From contig JAFGOY010000028.1 in the NCBI GenBank assembly GCA_016926255.1, positions 23,781 to 87,780 on the forward strand: 64,000 bases of DNA, given 5' to 3'. Made by a program: the position numbers and the translations under genes. Positions 26,368-36,593 of this stretch are shown here, piece by piece; the stretch's first letter is position 1, and the number at the start of each line of letters is the position of its first letter. The notes under the pieces were generated by a model, which had not been told where the DNA came from, did not search any database, and saw only the letters and a list, made by a program, of their open reading frames with translations. Source of the DNA: Anaerolineae bacterium. Lineage in GTDB: Bacteria; Chloroflexota; Anaerolineae; Aggregatilineales; UBA3940.

Positions 26368-29139
26368 ATGAGAAAGATATTTCGTTGGAATGACTGGCCG
26401 CTGATTGTCAAGCTGATTGTGGCACTTACCCTAGTTGCTGACCTGTCAATCGCGGCGGTCAACACACCCATACAGCGGATCACGCGGGCAAACATTGAGC
26501 GGGATACGCAGACAAACCTGCTCAACCTGGCCGAACTAGAAGGTCAGCGGATCGGGCAGGGGCTCTCCGCTCAGGTCAACCTGCTTGAGACAGCGCTGAC
26601 AGACAATGACACCGCGCAGGATGCCGTTGCCGAGCAGAACACTGCCTACGAAGGCACACAGCAGGAGATCATCGATTCGATCCTGGATCTGGACGCGGAA
26701 TGGCGAAATCAGCCAGACGAATCAAACGCGCTGATCGCTTCAATCCTCAACAATGACCTGAGTGACCAACTGGAAGAATTCATAGAGCAAAACCCGGCTC
26801 ACCTGGAGGTGTTCATCACCGATCGCTACGGCGCAACGATTGCCTCAACCGGCGTGCTCTCCGACTACTACCAGGCTGACGAGGACTGGTGGCAGGCGGC
26901 CTGGAACGACGGAGCAGGCGGCGTCTACATCAGTGAAGCTGTTTACGACGAAAGTACCCAAGCACTGGTACTCGAATTTTCAGTGCCCATCCTGGATGAA
27001 GGATCCAATGAAGTGAGCGGGGTGCTCAAGAGCGCCTACAGCCTTGCGGCGTTATCCAGCCAGGTTTCACAGTTTACTCTGGGCGAAACCGGCCATGCGC
27101 ATCTGTTCGATGGAGACGGGAATCTGCTCGCAGCATCAGATGTTCCGGTCGAGCAGTCCGGGCAGCGCTCCGAAGAAGCCCTTCTACTCGACGGTAAGAT
27201 CTTCGAAGGCGCTGGCTCGGCACTCAGCGTTGAAGCTGAAAACAAGTCGTATTTGGTCGGTTACGCCCCAGTTGTCAACGTCGAACAGCCAGAATCCGTC
27301 ATCAATGATTTGAACTGGGTATTCATGGTTCTGCAAACCGAGGACGAGGCCCTGGCTGCATTGCGGTTCCGGCAGCGCCTGGGATTGGGGATCACCTTAG
27401 GCGTTTCGCTGCTCGCGACTGTTGCAGCCATCCTTATCTCCCGCTCACTGATTCGGGGCATCAACGAATTCGAAAAGGTCTTCCGCGCAGCGGCCATCGG
27501 CAACTTCGATGCACGCGCGAAAGTCTACGGCACCGACGAAATCGGGCGCGCAGCCGACGCCATCAACCACATGCTCGAACAGTTCACAAGCCTGCTGGAA
27601 CGTATCTCCAAAACGTCCCAGCAGCGCTTCGACGACTTCGCCGCCTTTGGTGAGGCCTGGGAGCTTGATGCTGAAGGGCGATACGTCTTTACATCAGAGT
27701 CCTTTGCCGAAACACTTGGCTATGAAGCGACCGAAATGCTCGGACGCCACGCAGCCGAATTTGTGCGAGAGGACAATGTCGCAGTCGTTGGCGCAGAAAT
27801 CGAAAGGTCGACCAGGGAACTGACCCCCACCCAGGACGTTGAGGTTATCTACCAGACAAAGGATGGTCAGGACCTCAACATTCTGGTCAGTGGTCGTACA
27901 GTTATCGATGAAAACGGGAAGGTCACTGGCTACCGGGGTATTCACAAGAACATCACCGAGCGGCGTCAGGCAGAGATAGCCCTCCGCGAGAACCAGGCAC
28001 TGCTCAGCCTGATGATCGAGCAGATTCCTGACTGGATCTTCGTCAAGGACACCGAGTACCGTTATATCCTGGCAAACGAGGCATTCGCCAACGGCTTCGC
28101 CAATATGAGGGTCGAAGAGATCATCGGCAAGACGGACTACGAGATCGGCATCCCGGTCGAGTTCATCGAGGGCAACCCTGCGATAGGCTCACCCGGCGTG
28201 GCCTCCAGTGACCGCGCAGCGGTAGAAGAAGGCCGGGTGACCTTCGAACCCGAAAACATCTACCCAATGCCAGACGGCACTGTACATATCTTCGAGGCGG
28301 TCAAGATGCCCTTCCGTGACGCGGATGGCAACATCATCGGCGTGATGAGCGTTATCCGTGACATCACAGAACAGCGACAGGTTGTGCATGACGTCGAAGC
28401 GGCAGCCGAACAGGTGACAGAAGCATCGGAATCGATGTTCGACATCGTGCAGCTTCTGCTCGACCAGGCAACCGTCACCGCTGAAATGGCCGCCGAGGCG
28501 ACCAGGGACGCCGAGATCGGCGACGAGGCAGTAACCAACACGATCACGGCAATGGGCCAGATTCGCGAGAACACACAGGAATCGGCGCGCCGGATCAAGC
28601 GGCTGGGTGAAGCCGCCCAGGAGATTACCGAAGCCATCCGGTTGATTGAGGAAATCGCCGACCGGACGACGGTGCTGGCGCTCAACGCCTCGATCCAGGC
28701 GGCGGCGGCAGGCGAAGCCGGACGAGGCTTCGCGGTGGTTGCCGAGGAAGTCCAGCGGCTGGCGGAACGCGCGACCGGCGCGACACGCCAGATCGAGGAA
28801 ACGGTCAAGAGCATCCAGGCAGGCACAAACGAGGCAGTATTCAGCATCGAAGAGGCCACCCGCGAGGTTGTGGGAGGCTCGGAGCTGGCCAAGGAGACGG
28901 GCACGGCGATGGTCAGGTTGAACGCCGCAGTCGGAGAACTGGCAAAGCTGGTGCAGCACATGGCAGAGACGACCGCCTCGCAGACCAGCGAGTCGCTTGG
29001 CACACTCGCTAACCTGTCACAGGAACTCCAGAAGTCGGTATCCGGCTTCAAGGTACAAGACACAGAGCGTAATGTCCTGGCAGCAAGCGGAAACAACAAG
29101 GGTGTATCCGTGCCAGCAGCGGCAGGTAACAGATCATAG
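26368..29139 (+). CDS. Methyl-accepting chemotaxis-type receptor with dCache-like, HAMP and PAS domains (PilJ/PixJ-type signalling tip)
   Basis: TM-extracellular-TM, two PAS segments, tip VLALNASIQAAAAGEAGRGFAVVAEEVQRLAERA. Confidence 0.92.
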   Translation: MRKIFRWNDWPLIVKLIVALTLVADLSIAAVNTPIQRITRANIERDTQTNLLNLAELEGQRIGQGLSAQVNLLETALTDNDTAQDAVAEQNTAYEGTQQEIIDSILDLDAEWRNQPDESNALIASILNNDLSDQLEEFIEQNPAHLEVFITDRYGATIASTGVLSDYYQADEDWWQAAWNDGAGGVYISEAVYDESTQALVLEFSVPILDEGSNEVSGVLKSAYSLAALSSQVSQFTLGETGHAHLFDGDGNLLAASDVPVEQSGQRSEEALLLDGKIFEGAGSALSVEAENKSYLVGYAPVVNVEQPESVINDLNWVFMVLQTEDEALAALRFRQRLGLGITLGVSLLATVAAILISRSLIRGINEFEKVFRAAAIGNFDARAKVYGTDEIGRAADAINHMLEQFTSLLERISKTSQQRFDDFAAFGEAWELDAEGRYVFTSESFAETLGYEATEMLGRHAAEFVREDNVAVVGAEIERSTRELTPTQDVEVIYQTKDGQDLNILVSGRTVIDENGKVTGYRGIHKNITERRQAEIALRENQALLSLMIEQIPDWIFVKDTEYRYILANEAFANGFANMRVEEIIGKTDYEIGIPVEFIEGNPAIGSPGVASSDRAAVEEGRVTFEPENIYPMPDGTVHIFEAVKMPFRDADGNIIGVMSVIRDITEQRQVVHDVEAAAEQVTEASESMFDIVQLLLDQATVTAEMAAEATRDAEIGDEAVTNTITAMGQIRENTQESARRIKRLGEAAQEITEAIRLIEEIADRTTVLALNASIQAAAAGEAGRGFAVVAEEVQRLAERATGATRQIEETVKSIQAGTNEAVFSIEEATREVVGGSELAKETGTAMVRLNAAVGELAKLVQHMAETTASQTSESLGTLANLSQELQKSVSGFKVQDTERNVLAASGNNKGVSVPAAAGNRS

Positions 29140-29164
29140 ATACCGGTAACAGGTAAAAAGGCTT

Positions 29165-31819
29165 ATGACCACAAGCATGGGTTCAGCCGACCTGCTGACG
29201 GGGTTTCTCTCAGAAGCACGTGAATACGTCGATGCACTGCGAGAATGCCTGGAAGCAGAAGAAACAAACGGAAACTCGAACCAGATCGCCGAAGCACATC
29301 AGCAGATGAGCATCCTGCAAAACAGCGCCGAGATGCTCGAACTGACCGAGATCGCTGCACTGGCGGAACCGGCAACAGAACTGCTGAAGGAAAAGCTCGA
29401 CACGGAAGCGCAGCTCAGCGATTCGGAGGGCAAGAAACTGGCGAGCACACTCGACCAGATGGAAGCCTATCTCAACACGCTCACCGGTGATTCGGAACGG
29501 AAGCCAGAGGGCAGCAAAAAGCCACGCAAGACCGGCCCGCTGCCCTCGGCTCCCACCGAACTGCTGGGCATCTTCGCAATGGAGGCGCAGGAACACCTGA
29601 CCGCTGTCCAGGCGGGGATGGAGAAACTGCGCGACGCACCGGACGACAAACCGCTGATGAGCGAAATCCGACGGGTGACCCATACGCTGAAAGGTGCTGC
29701 CGCGTCGGTGGGATTCAACACCATCGCCCGGATGTCGCACCTGATGGAAGAACTGCTCGAACAGCGGATCGACAACAACCAGGCTGTTACACCGGACGAG
29801 ATCGACCTGCTGTTCGACTCGGCGGACGCGCTGAATGGGCTGATCGAACCCGATTCGAACAAGAACATCGACGGCCTGCCCGATTCAGCCGAAGATGTCG
29901 ACAGGCTGATCGAAGCGATTGACAGCCGCTATGAACTGCTGCTTGGTAAAGCATACCCCCAAAAAGAAAGCGGCGGCGCGCAAGCCGTTGACGAATCTGC
30001 CGCCCTACCCCAGGACAAGCTGACCGAGAGCTTCCTGAGGCTCTCTCAGGCCAGCATCGACCTGCTGATCAACCGGTTGGGCGAGATCGTCATCAACCGG
30101 TCGTCACTTGAACGCTATCTCAGCGACCTGCGGGGCCTGCTCGCCGAACTGGATTATTCCAGCCGACGACTGCACCGCGTCGCCCACGACATCGACCTGC
30201 AAATCGAACTCAGCCCGCTGGTAACCACCGGCAAATTCGCAGATGGCGACTCATCTTTCGACCCAATCGAATTAGATCGCTACACCCTTCTATACCAACT
30301 CACCCGCGAACTAGAGGAGGCCGTTACCGACACCCGCGATGTCAACAAACAGCTTCAATTCCTGGCCTCCGACTTCGACACCTCACTATCACGCGAGAGA
30401 CGGCTGACCAACGATATGCAGGACAGCCTGATGGCGACCCGGCTGGTTTCGTTCCACGAGATCGAAACACGGCTGCGCCGCACGGTGCGCCGCACCGCCC
30501 GCGACCTGGGTAAATCGGTGGACCTGGTGCTGGCCGGGTTCGAGACGACGGTCGACAAGAGCATCCTCGACACGCTGTCCGACCCTTTGATGCACCTGCT
30601 GCGCAACGCAATCGATCACGGCATCGAGATGCCGGAAGATCGCCTTGCCGCCGGCAAGCCCGAAACCGGGCTGGTGACACTGACCGTCACCCGGCAGCGC
30701 GGGCGTGTGATCCTGACGCTGACCGACGACGGCAGAGGAATCGACAGCGAAGCGCTGCGTACACACGCGGCGCAGCTCGGCCTGATAACAGAAACCGAGA
30801 CGGCCACGGACGAGGACCTGCTCGAACTGCTGTTCGAAGAAGGCTTATCGCTGGCGAAAACCGTCACCCAGACATCGGGGCGCGGGGTCGGGTTGAATAT
30901 CGTGCGACGCGCGGTGAGCCAGCTTCAGGGCAACGTGCGGATCGAGTCGACTCCACAGAGCGGCTCGACATTCACGATCTCGGTGCCGGTGACGCTGGCG
31001 ATCACCAGGGCACTGTATGTCAACAGCACCGGGCAGACGTTCGCCATTCCGCTGGAACAGATTTCGGCGGTAGTGCGCCTCCAACCCGAACAACAGCAGG
31101 AGATCGCCAAGAACAAGGTCCTGCACCACGAAGGCGACGTCCTGGCAGTCTACCCGCTGACATGGTTCATCGAAGGGACAACCGAAAGCGGGATCGACAG
31201 CCCGTACGGGCTGGTGGTCGGAACCGGACGCCACGAAACGGTCGTGCTGGTCGATGGGCTGGTCGGCACGTCGGAGGCGGTGGTCAAATCGCTGGGAACG
31301 CACCTGCGGCGCGTCCTGGGCGTCTCCGGGGCGACGATCTCCGGCACCGGGCAGGTGGTGTTGATCCTCGACCTGGTAGAGATCGTCACCAACAAGCCGG
31401 AGAAAAAATCGGGCGGAAAGGGCGGCAAACGCCGGTCGAGCCGAGAGTCATCGGTGCGGCACGCGCTGGTCGTCGACGACTCGCTGAGTGTCCGGCGGGT
31501 GGTCTGCTCATTCCTGAAGCGGGTTGGCTGGCAGGCGACAGCGGTCAAAGACGGTATCGACGCGATGGAGCAGCTTGCCCATACCCGGCCCGACGTGATG
31601 CTGGTGGATATCGAGATGCCAAGGATGAACGGGTACGAACTGCTGTCACAGATACGCAGCGACCCGAAGTTGAAGAATATCCCGGTCGTCTTCCTGACGT
31701 CACGCTCGGCGTCCAAGCACCGGAACCGGGCAGAAGAATTGAAGGTAGATGGCTATATCGTCAAGCCTTATCGTGAAGATCAGTTGTTAGAGACGCTGAA
31801 CGAGGTTACACAGAAATAA
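29165..31819 (+). CDS. CheA/ChpA-like hybrid kinase (Hpt-dimerization-HATPase-CheW-REC)
   Basis: Hpt MSEIRRVTHTLKGAAASVGF; HLLRNAIDHGIEMPEDR; DDGRGID; SGRGVGLNIV; CheW-like domain; C-terminal REC VVDDSLSVR...VDIEMPRMNG...VKPY. Confidence 0.95.
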   Translation: MTTSMGSADLLTGFLSEAREYVDALRECLEAEETNGNSNQIAEAHQQMSILQNSAEMLELTEIAALAEPATELLKEKLDTEAQLSDSEGKKLASTLDQMEAYLNTLTGDSERKPEGSKKPRKTGPLPSAPTELLGIFAMEAQEHLTAVQAGMEKLRDAPDDKPLMSEIRRVTHTLKGAAASVGFNTIARMSHLMEELLEQRIDNNQAVTPDEIDLLFDSADALNGLIEPDSNKNIDGLPDSAEDVDRLIEAIDSRYELLLGKAYPQKESGGAQAVDESAALPQDKLTESFLRLSQASIDLLINRLGEIVINRSSLERYLSDLRGLLAELDYSSRRLHRVAHDIDLQIELSPLVTTGKFADGDSSFDPIELDRYTLLYQLTRELEEAVTDTRDVNKQLQFLASDFDTSLSRERRLTNDMQDSLMATRLVSFHEIETRLRRTVRRTARDLGKSVDLVLAGFETTVDKSILDTLSDPLMHLLRNAIDHGIEMPEDRLAAGKPETGLVTLTVTRQRGRVILTLTDDGRGIDSEALRTHAAQLGLITETETATDEDLLELLFEEGLSLAKTVTQTSGRGVGLNIVRRAVSQLQGNVRIESTPQSGSTFTISVPVTLAITRALYVNSTGQTFAIPLEQISAVVRLQPEQQQEIAKNKVLHHEGDVLAVYPLTWFIEGTTESGIDSPYGLVVGTGRHETVVLVDGLVGTSEAVVKSLGTHLRRVLGVSGATISGTGQVVLILDLVEIVTNKPEKKSGGKGGKRRSSRESSVRHALVVDDSLSVRRVVCSFLKRVGWQATAVKDGIDAMEQLAHTRPDVMLVDIEMPRMNGYELLSQIRSDPKLKNIPVVFLTSRSASKHRNRAEELKVDGYIVKPYREDQLLETLNEVTQK

Positions 31820-31834
31820 ATGCCGAACCGTAAC

Positions 31835-31864
31835 GGTACCGGAGGATGAAAATCCTCCGGTACC
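31835..31864 (+). terminator. Hairpin with GAAA loop after CheA gene
   Basis: GGTACCGGAGGAT-GAAA-ATCCTCCGGTACC, 13-bp perfect stem. Confidence 0.55.
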
Positions 31865-31951
31865 CCCTTGGCCGTATGAAAGGACGAGACGGGATCGGAT
31901 TGATGCTTCAGCAGAAACATTGCTAAAAAGACAGGTAAACAGAGCGCCAAG

Positions 31952-32413
31952 ATGCCCGATTCAGTTACGTTGAGATACTTACCATTTGAAGCCGGAAGAC
32001 AGGTATTCGGGATACGAATGAGCGACGTCGTCGCGGTGCGTCGATTAACAAGCACACCGACCCACACGAAGCAGGTGGACGGGGAAACGCCGGAAGAGAA
32101 CAGCCTCCCGGTAATCGACCTGTGCCACCTGCTGTGGGGCGAAAAGGCGACCGGCCAGAACCAACCGGTGATCATCATTTCGGCGGGGAACGCGACAGCG
32201 GCACTGCTGGTCGATTCGGTGATGCCGATCCGCACCGCCGACGATAACTATAACTACCCCTATCCGAAGCTCGCACGCTTCGAGAACTGCTTTTTCGATA
32301 GAGTCGTCAACGAGCAGGAGGGACTGGTGCTGCTGTTCGACGTGGTGCGGCTGCTCGATAGACTGGGCGCGGCCTCCCCGACCCTGTTATCAGAGGGCGT
32401 TTATGCAGGCTGA
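31952..32413 (+). CDS. CheW-like protein
   Basis: LRYLPFEAGRQVFGIRMSDVVAVRRLT...LPVIDLCHLLWGE fold signature; overlaps next CDS by about 11 nt. Confidence 0.75.
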   Translation: MPDSVTLRYLPFEAGRQVFGIRMSDVVAVRRLTSTPTHTKQVDGETPEENSLPVIDLCHLLWGEKATGQNQPVIIISAGNATAALLVDSVMPIRTADDNYNYPYPKLARFENCFFDRVVNEQEGLVLLFDVVRLLDRLGAASPTLLSEGVYAG

Positions 32414-32873
32414 ACACAGTAATACCACGCTATTCCAGTTCCAGGTGCCCGGCTTGCCGGAGATCGGCCTAGCGGTGGCGCTGATTGAAGTGCTTGAGGT
32501 CAGCACCCTGCCTGCGGCGACGCCGGTGCCGCTGGCCCCGGCGCAGATCAGCGGGCTAAGTCAGTGGCGGGACAGCGTGATCACGGTAATCAACATGGCG
32601 AAAGCACTCGGCGGTGATTCGCCAGACGTTTCTGAAAACGAGGATGCCCCATTTTATATCATTGCACAGGTCGTCAATGGACGATCCAGGGAAACCGTCG
32701 CGTGGCCGATACTACCCGGCTCAAACATCATCGAGCCGCCTGCCCAGGTGCCGGTCACATCTCCTCCCAACCACATAAACCCGGAGCTCATCCGGGCGAC
32801 CATTCAGCACAATACCAACACCTTGATTCTGTTGAATCTCGACCCGCTCTTTCCACAAGAGAAACCATTGTAA
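32403..32873 (+). CDS. CheW-like protein
   Basis: FQVPGLPEIGLAVALIEVLEVSTLPAATPVPLAPAQISGLSQWRDSVITVINMAKALG. Confidence 0.75.
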   Translation: MQAEHSNTTLFQFQVPGLPEIGLAVALIEVLEVSTLPAATPVPLAPAQISGLSQWRDSVITVINMAKALGGDSPDVSENEDAPFYIIAQVVNGRSRETVAWPILPGSNIIEPPAQVPVTSPPNHINPELIRATIQHNTNTLILLNLDPLFPQEKPL

Positions 32874-32902
32874 GCAACTGACGGTTATCCCTGTTTTCGT
32901 TA

Positions 32903-32933
32903 AACGGAGCGGAGGTTCGACCTCCGCTCCGTT
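32903..32933. terminator. Bidirectional-type hairpin between convergent genes
   Basis: AACGGAGCGGAGGT-tcg-ACCTCCGCTCCGTT, 14-bp perfect stem. Confidence 0.65.
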
Positions 32934-33049
32934 GCTTATATTCACAGCATCGCTTTTTCCCGTTCCAGCAATTCCGCTACCGGACAAGCCTCAAAGCCCC
33001 AGGCTATGATCGATTGTCCGCCCCGACGGGACAGGATCGTTCAGACAGG

Positions 33050-33418
33050 TTATAAAAGCTCGTCGATTTTCTCTTGCAGCACGCGGAGGTCGAGGGGTTT
33101 GGCGATTACATCGTCACAGCCCGAAGCATAGGCCGTTTCGACTTCTTCAAGCAGGGATTGGCTGGTGGTGGTGGCAATGATCGGAATGTGCTGTGTGGCG
33201 GGGTCGGCGCGCAGAGCCGCAGCAACCTCGCAGCCGCCGATCCCCGGCAGATCGATATCGAGCAGGATCAGATCGGGATGCCGCCCGGCGACCCAGTCGA
33301 GGGCTTCTTCACCGCTGGAGACGGCGGTCACTCTATACCCCTGCCGCTCCAGCATTGAGACAGCCAGCTTCGCATTTACCGGGCTGTCTTCAACAACAAG
33401 TATGATTCTCGCCACCAC
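33050..33418 (-). CDS. Receiver-only response regulator
   Basis: VVEDSPVNAKL, LILLDIDLPGIGG, VIAKPLD. GTG start near 33418 after AGGAGC preferred; ORF-track start 33646 would overlap the upstream gene. Confidence 0.85.
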   Translation of the reverse strand: MVARIILVVEDSPVNAKLAVSMLERQGYRVTAVSSGEEALDWVAGRHPDLILLDIDLPGIGGCEVAAALRADPATQHIPIIATTTSQSLLEEVETAYASGCDDVIAKPLDLRVLQEKIDELL

Positions 33419-33518
33419 GTCACTGCTCCTGAATGCAAAAAGCAACCTATTACAGAACCGGCTGGTTTCATTGTACGCGAGTTTTCGGTTTTCTAACAGC
33501 GGTCTGGAACAGAACTGG

Positions 33519-33917
33519 TTAAGAAGTACCAGTAACCGGGAGCAGTTGAGACAGGTCTTCAAGGAAGGTAAACATGGTGAGCGGCTTGGACATATACCCG
33601 TCGAAACCGGCGTCAATGATTCGCTTTTTGTCACCGGACATCGCATGGGCAGTCAGGGCAATGACGGTGACCTTCTCGCCGCCATCGGCTCCCCGGATTG
33701 CGTTGAGCAGTTCCCAACCGTCCATCACCGGCATGGAGATATCGGCGAGGACGACTTCGGGGCGCTCCTGGAGACAGATGTCGAGCGCGGCTCGACCATC
33801 TTCGGCCTGATAGACCACCGCCCCAACCGATGACAGCACAATCTTCACGATGTCGATGCTGTCCCTTTCGTCATCAACAACCAGGATTCTTTTATTTTCG
33901 AATTTTTCTTGCACCAT
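33519..33917 (-). CDS. Receiver-only response regulator
   Basis: VVDDERDS, VVLADISMPVMDG, ALTAHAM, MSKPL. Confidence 0.9.
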   Translation of the reverse strand: MVQEKFENKRILVVDDERDSIDIVKIVLSSVGAVVYQAEDGRAALDICLQERPEVVLADISMPVMDGWELLNAIRGADGGEKVTVIALTAHAMSGDKKRIIDAGFDGYMSKPLTMFTFLEDLSQLLPVTGTS

Positions 33918-34101
33918 CGAATACCTCGCCCGGAAGATCGGATTGTCAAGGACAGGTTTGCGGATGCGAGCAATCTACCACTCTTATCACAATAACCTGA
34001 TCCGGGCTTTTGTTCAATACTAAAAAATAACAATAACGTTACCATTGGTAACGTTAACGACAAATATGGGGGAAAAGTAATACTTTTGTAGGTGTGAAAG
34101 G

Positions 34102-35520
34102 TCAAACAGGGAAGGTGATCGTGAAGATCGTTTCAACTCCGGGGGTGCTGTCGACGGAAATCTCCCCGCCGTGCGCGTTGACAATCGAGCGGGCGATTGC
34201 CAGCCCCAGCCCCGACGCGCCGCTCTCGGCGCGGGCCTGGTCGCCTTTGTAGAAACGATTGAAGACATAGGGCAGGTTCTCCGGCGAGATTCCGGAGCCG
34301 GAGTCGCGGACTTTCATCCAGACGGCATGATCATCCTGACCGGCAGAGAGGGTGATTTCACCGCCGGTGGGGGTATAACGCAGGGCATTGGCAATCAGAT
34401 TTGCCAGCACCTGGGCCATACGGTCGGGATCGACGTCAATGGTGGGAAGGTCAGAGGCGGTTTCGACCTCAAGGGAAATATCCTCGCGCCGGGCCAGGGG
34501 CCGGTGGGAGAGCGCGACCCGCTCAAGCAGCGCGGCGGGTTCGGTCGGAACACGGGTAAGGGTCAGTTCACCGGCATCGGCGAGGGAGAGCGTGCGCAGG
34601 TCGTCGATCAGGCGCTGGAGCTGGATCGCCTCGTCGTACATCACCTGGTAGGTTTCCTCATTGCCGGGCAGCTTACCATCCGAGAGAGCCTCGGTGTAGC
34701 CGAGGATCACAGATAAGGGCGTGCGAAGCTCGTGGGCGATGTCGGCGGTCATCTGGCGGCGGAGATCGTTGGATTTTGCCAGATCGGCGCTCATCCGGTT
34801 GAAGGAGTGAGCCAACTCGCCGACCTCGTCGGCGGTTTCGACCTCAACCTGGACGCCCAGTTCGCCATGAGCAACACGGCGGGTGGCCGCCGTCAGGTGG
34901 CGGACGGGGCGGGAAATAGTGCGGGCCAGCCAGATGCCAAGCAGCAGCGCGATCAGCGAGGCGGCGAAGGCGCTGACGAAGAGTGTCTGCTTCATGCGGC
35001 TGAGAAAATCACCTTCGGGCGTCCCCGGAGACATGCGGTTGGACGGCCCTTTGAAGACAATAAAACCAACCGTCTCCCCCTCAACCTCAATCGGGATTGC
35101 GGCGTCCAGGTCATTTTTCGGCACCTGCGTGCCGATGATCTTCTCGCCATCAGGAGAAAACTCGCTGGTGAACAGGATCACGCGGTCGGTATCAATCAGC
35201 ATGACCGGCCCCATCATCCCCCCACCGCCCCCGCCCCCACCACCCGCCCCCGGGCGGCTGGCGAACATATAATCGACCCCCTCGAAGGTGCCGTACACCT
35301 GGTAATAGGTGGCAAGGTCTTCGACAACATCATCCTCGAGACGATCACGGACGAAGCGGTCGAACTCGCGGACAGTGCTCTGGCGAAGGGCGACGGCCAC
35401 CAGGACGATCCCCAGTATGCCGACCAGCATAAAAGCCAGCGAAAGTTTGAAATTAATCGAGGCAAAAACCTGCCGCAGAAGAGCGGGAAGCGAACGCTTT
35501 GAGGAATTTCGTTCAGCCAT
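34102..35520 (-). CDS. Sensor histidine kinase with HAMP domain
   Basis: Two TMs, HAMP, IAHELRTPLSVILGYTEAL, NLIANALRYTP, SGLGLAIARSIV; extracellular Gly/Met tract GGGGGGGGGMMGPVM. Confidence 0.93.
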   Translation of the reverse strand: MAERNSSKRSLPALLRQVFASINFKLSLAFMLVGILGIVLVAVALRQSTVREFDRFVRDRLEDDVVEDLATYYQVYGTFEGVDYMFASRPGAGGGGGGGGGMMGPVMLIDTDRVILFTSEFSPDGEKIIGTQVPKNDLDAAIPIEVEGETVGFIVFKGPSNRMSPGTPEGDFLSRMKQTLFVSAFAASLIALLLGIWLARTISRPVRHLTAATRRVAHGELGVQVEVETADEVGELAHSFNRMSADLAKSNDLRRQMTADIAHELRTPLSVILGYTEALSDGKLPGNEETYQVMYDEAIQLQRLIDDLRTLSLADAGELTLTRVPTEPAALLERVALSHRPLARREDISLEVETASDLPTIDVDPDRMAQVLANLIANALRYTPTGGEITLSAGQDDHAVWMKVRDSGSGISPENLPYVFNRFYKGDQARAESGASGLGLAIARSIVNAHGGEISVDSTPGVETIFTITFPV

Positions 35521-35522
35521 AC

Positions 35523-36212
35523 CTAGCTGCCCTGAGAAGCAAACCGGTACCCCACCCCGTAGACCGTCTGAATATAGGACGGGCTGCCAGGATCAGGCTC
35601 GATCTTCGTCCGTAAGTTGCGGATGTGGACGTCGATGGTGCGCTCGTAGCCCTCGTAGGGTTCGTCGGAGAGATTATCAAGCAGTTCGAGGCGGGAGAAA
35701 GCGCGCCCCGGCGCGGACATCAGCACGGCGAGCAGCGAAAACTCGGAGGGGGTCAGGTCGACCGGCTCACCGCCGATCGTCACGACATGGCCGCCCCGGT
35801 CAAGAGAGATGGCGTCAATTCTCAGGATATCAGGTTCTCTGACCGGTTTGTTCGCCCGGCGAAGGACGGCCCGCACCCGCGCGGCAAGCTCGCGCAGGCT
35901 GAAAGGCTTGGTGACATAATCGTCAGCACCGAGTTCGAGGCCGAGGATTTTGTCGTTCTCGTCGAGCTTGGCGGTCAGGACGACGATCGGGGTGTCGGCT
36001 TCCTTCGAGTAGACGCGCATGAACTCGTAGCCGCCCATTTCGGGCATCATCAGATCGAGGATGATCAGGTCGGGTTTTTCGTAGCGGGCGACGAAGATCG
36101 CCTCGCGCCCGTTGGATGCTTCGACGACGCGGTAGCCTTCTTCTGCAAGATAACTGCTGACCATCTTGCGAAGGCTGTCTTTATCATCGACGATTAGAAC
36201 TGTCTTAGCCAT
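35523..36212 (-). CDS. OmpR-family response regulator
   Basis: VDDKDSLR, IILDLMMPEMGG, DDYVTKPF; wHTH IDVHIRNLRTKIEPDPGSPSYIQTVYGVGYRF. Start at MAKTVLIVDD. Confidence 0.94.
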   Translation of the reverse strand: MAKTVLIVDDKDSLRKMVSSYLAEEGYRVVEASNGREAIFVARYEKPDLIILDLMMPEMGGYEFMRVYSKEADTPIVVLTAKLDENDKILGLELGADDYVTKPFSLRELAARVRAVLRRANKPVREPDILRIDAISLDRGGHVVTIGGEPVDLTPSEFSLLAVLMSAPGRAFSRLELLDNLSDEPYEGYERTIDVHIRNLRTKIEPDPGSPSYIQTVYGVGYRFASQGS

Positions 36213-36361
36213 TGCTGATTTCCGGGTAATAAAATGAAGTGTGCGATCGTTTGTATCATCATGATGTGTCAATTATAGCAAAAATCGGGCTGATGGTTGT
36301 TTATCACCAGATGCTATTGAGGTCCTTGGAAATAGTTGGGCAACATACCCCGACGTTTTGA

Positions 36362-36404
36362 CCCCCTCCCTGTCCCTCCCCCTTCCAGGTGGAGGGAACA
36401 GATA
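36362..36404. repeat. Intergenic element family III (with 420-464)
   Basis: TCCCTCCCCCTTCCAGGTGGAGGGAACAGAT here vs TCCCTCCCCCTTCCAGGTTGAGGGAACGAGAT near 430-464. Confidence 0.5.
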
Positions 36405-36512
36405 CCGGTACGGTTGAGGTTGAACATGATTGCCTGATTGAATTCTGAAGGTTCAAAAGCACCGGGCTAAAGCTTACCTCCCTCCTTCGTTCCTCCTCAA
36501 TCAATGAGAGGG

Positions 36513-36536
36513 GGGAGCACACTGACGTGTGCTCCC
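36513..36536 (-). terminator. Hairpin downstream of repeat-protein gene
   Basis: GGGAGCACAC-tgac-GTGTGCTCCC, 10-bp perfect stem. Confidence 0.5.
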
Positions 36537-36593
36537 ATATTCTAAAGAGGCTCTCTCGGAGTCCAGCGTGACCAGTCCGTACGAGAAGAGAAG

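Noticed and set aside
28189-29099. Two minus-strand ORFs (256 and 279 aa)
   Set aside because: Antisense to the conserved chemoreceptor signalling domain; S/A/C-rich shadow frames.
33419-33646. N-terminal extension of the REC protein at 33050
   Set aside because: The extension overlaps the upstream receiver gene and reads as non-domain sequence; a GTG near 33418 with AGGAGC upstream fits better.
35214-35272. Poly-C/CCCCCGCCCCC tract considered as a G-quadruplex or slippery site
   Set aside because: Better explained as the coding sequence of the Gly-rich tract in the HK extracellular domain; kept only as part of the Gly/Met finding.
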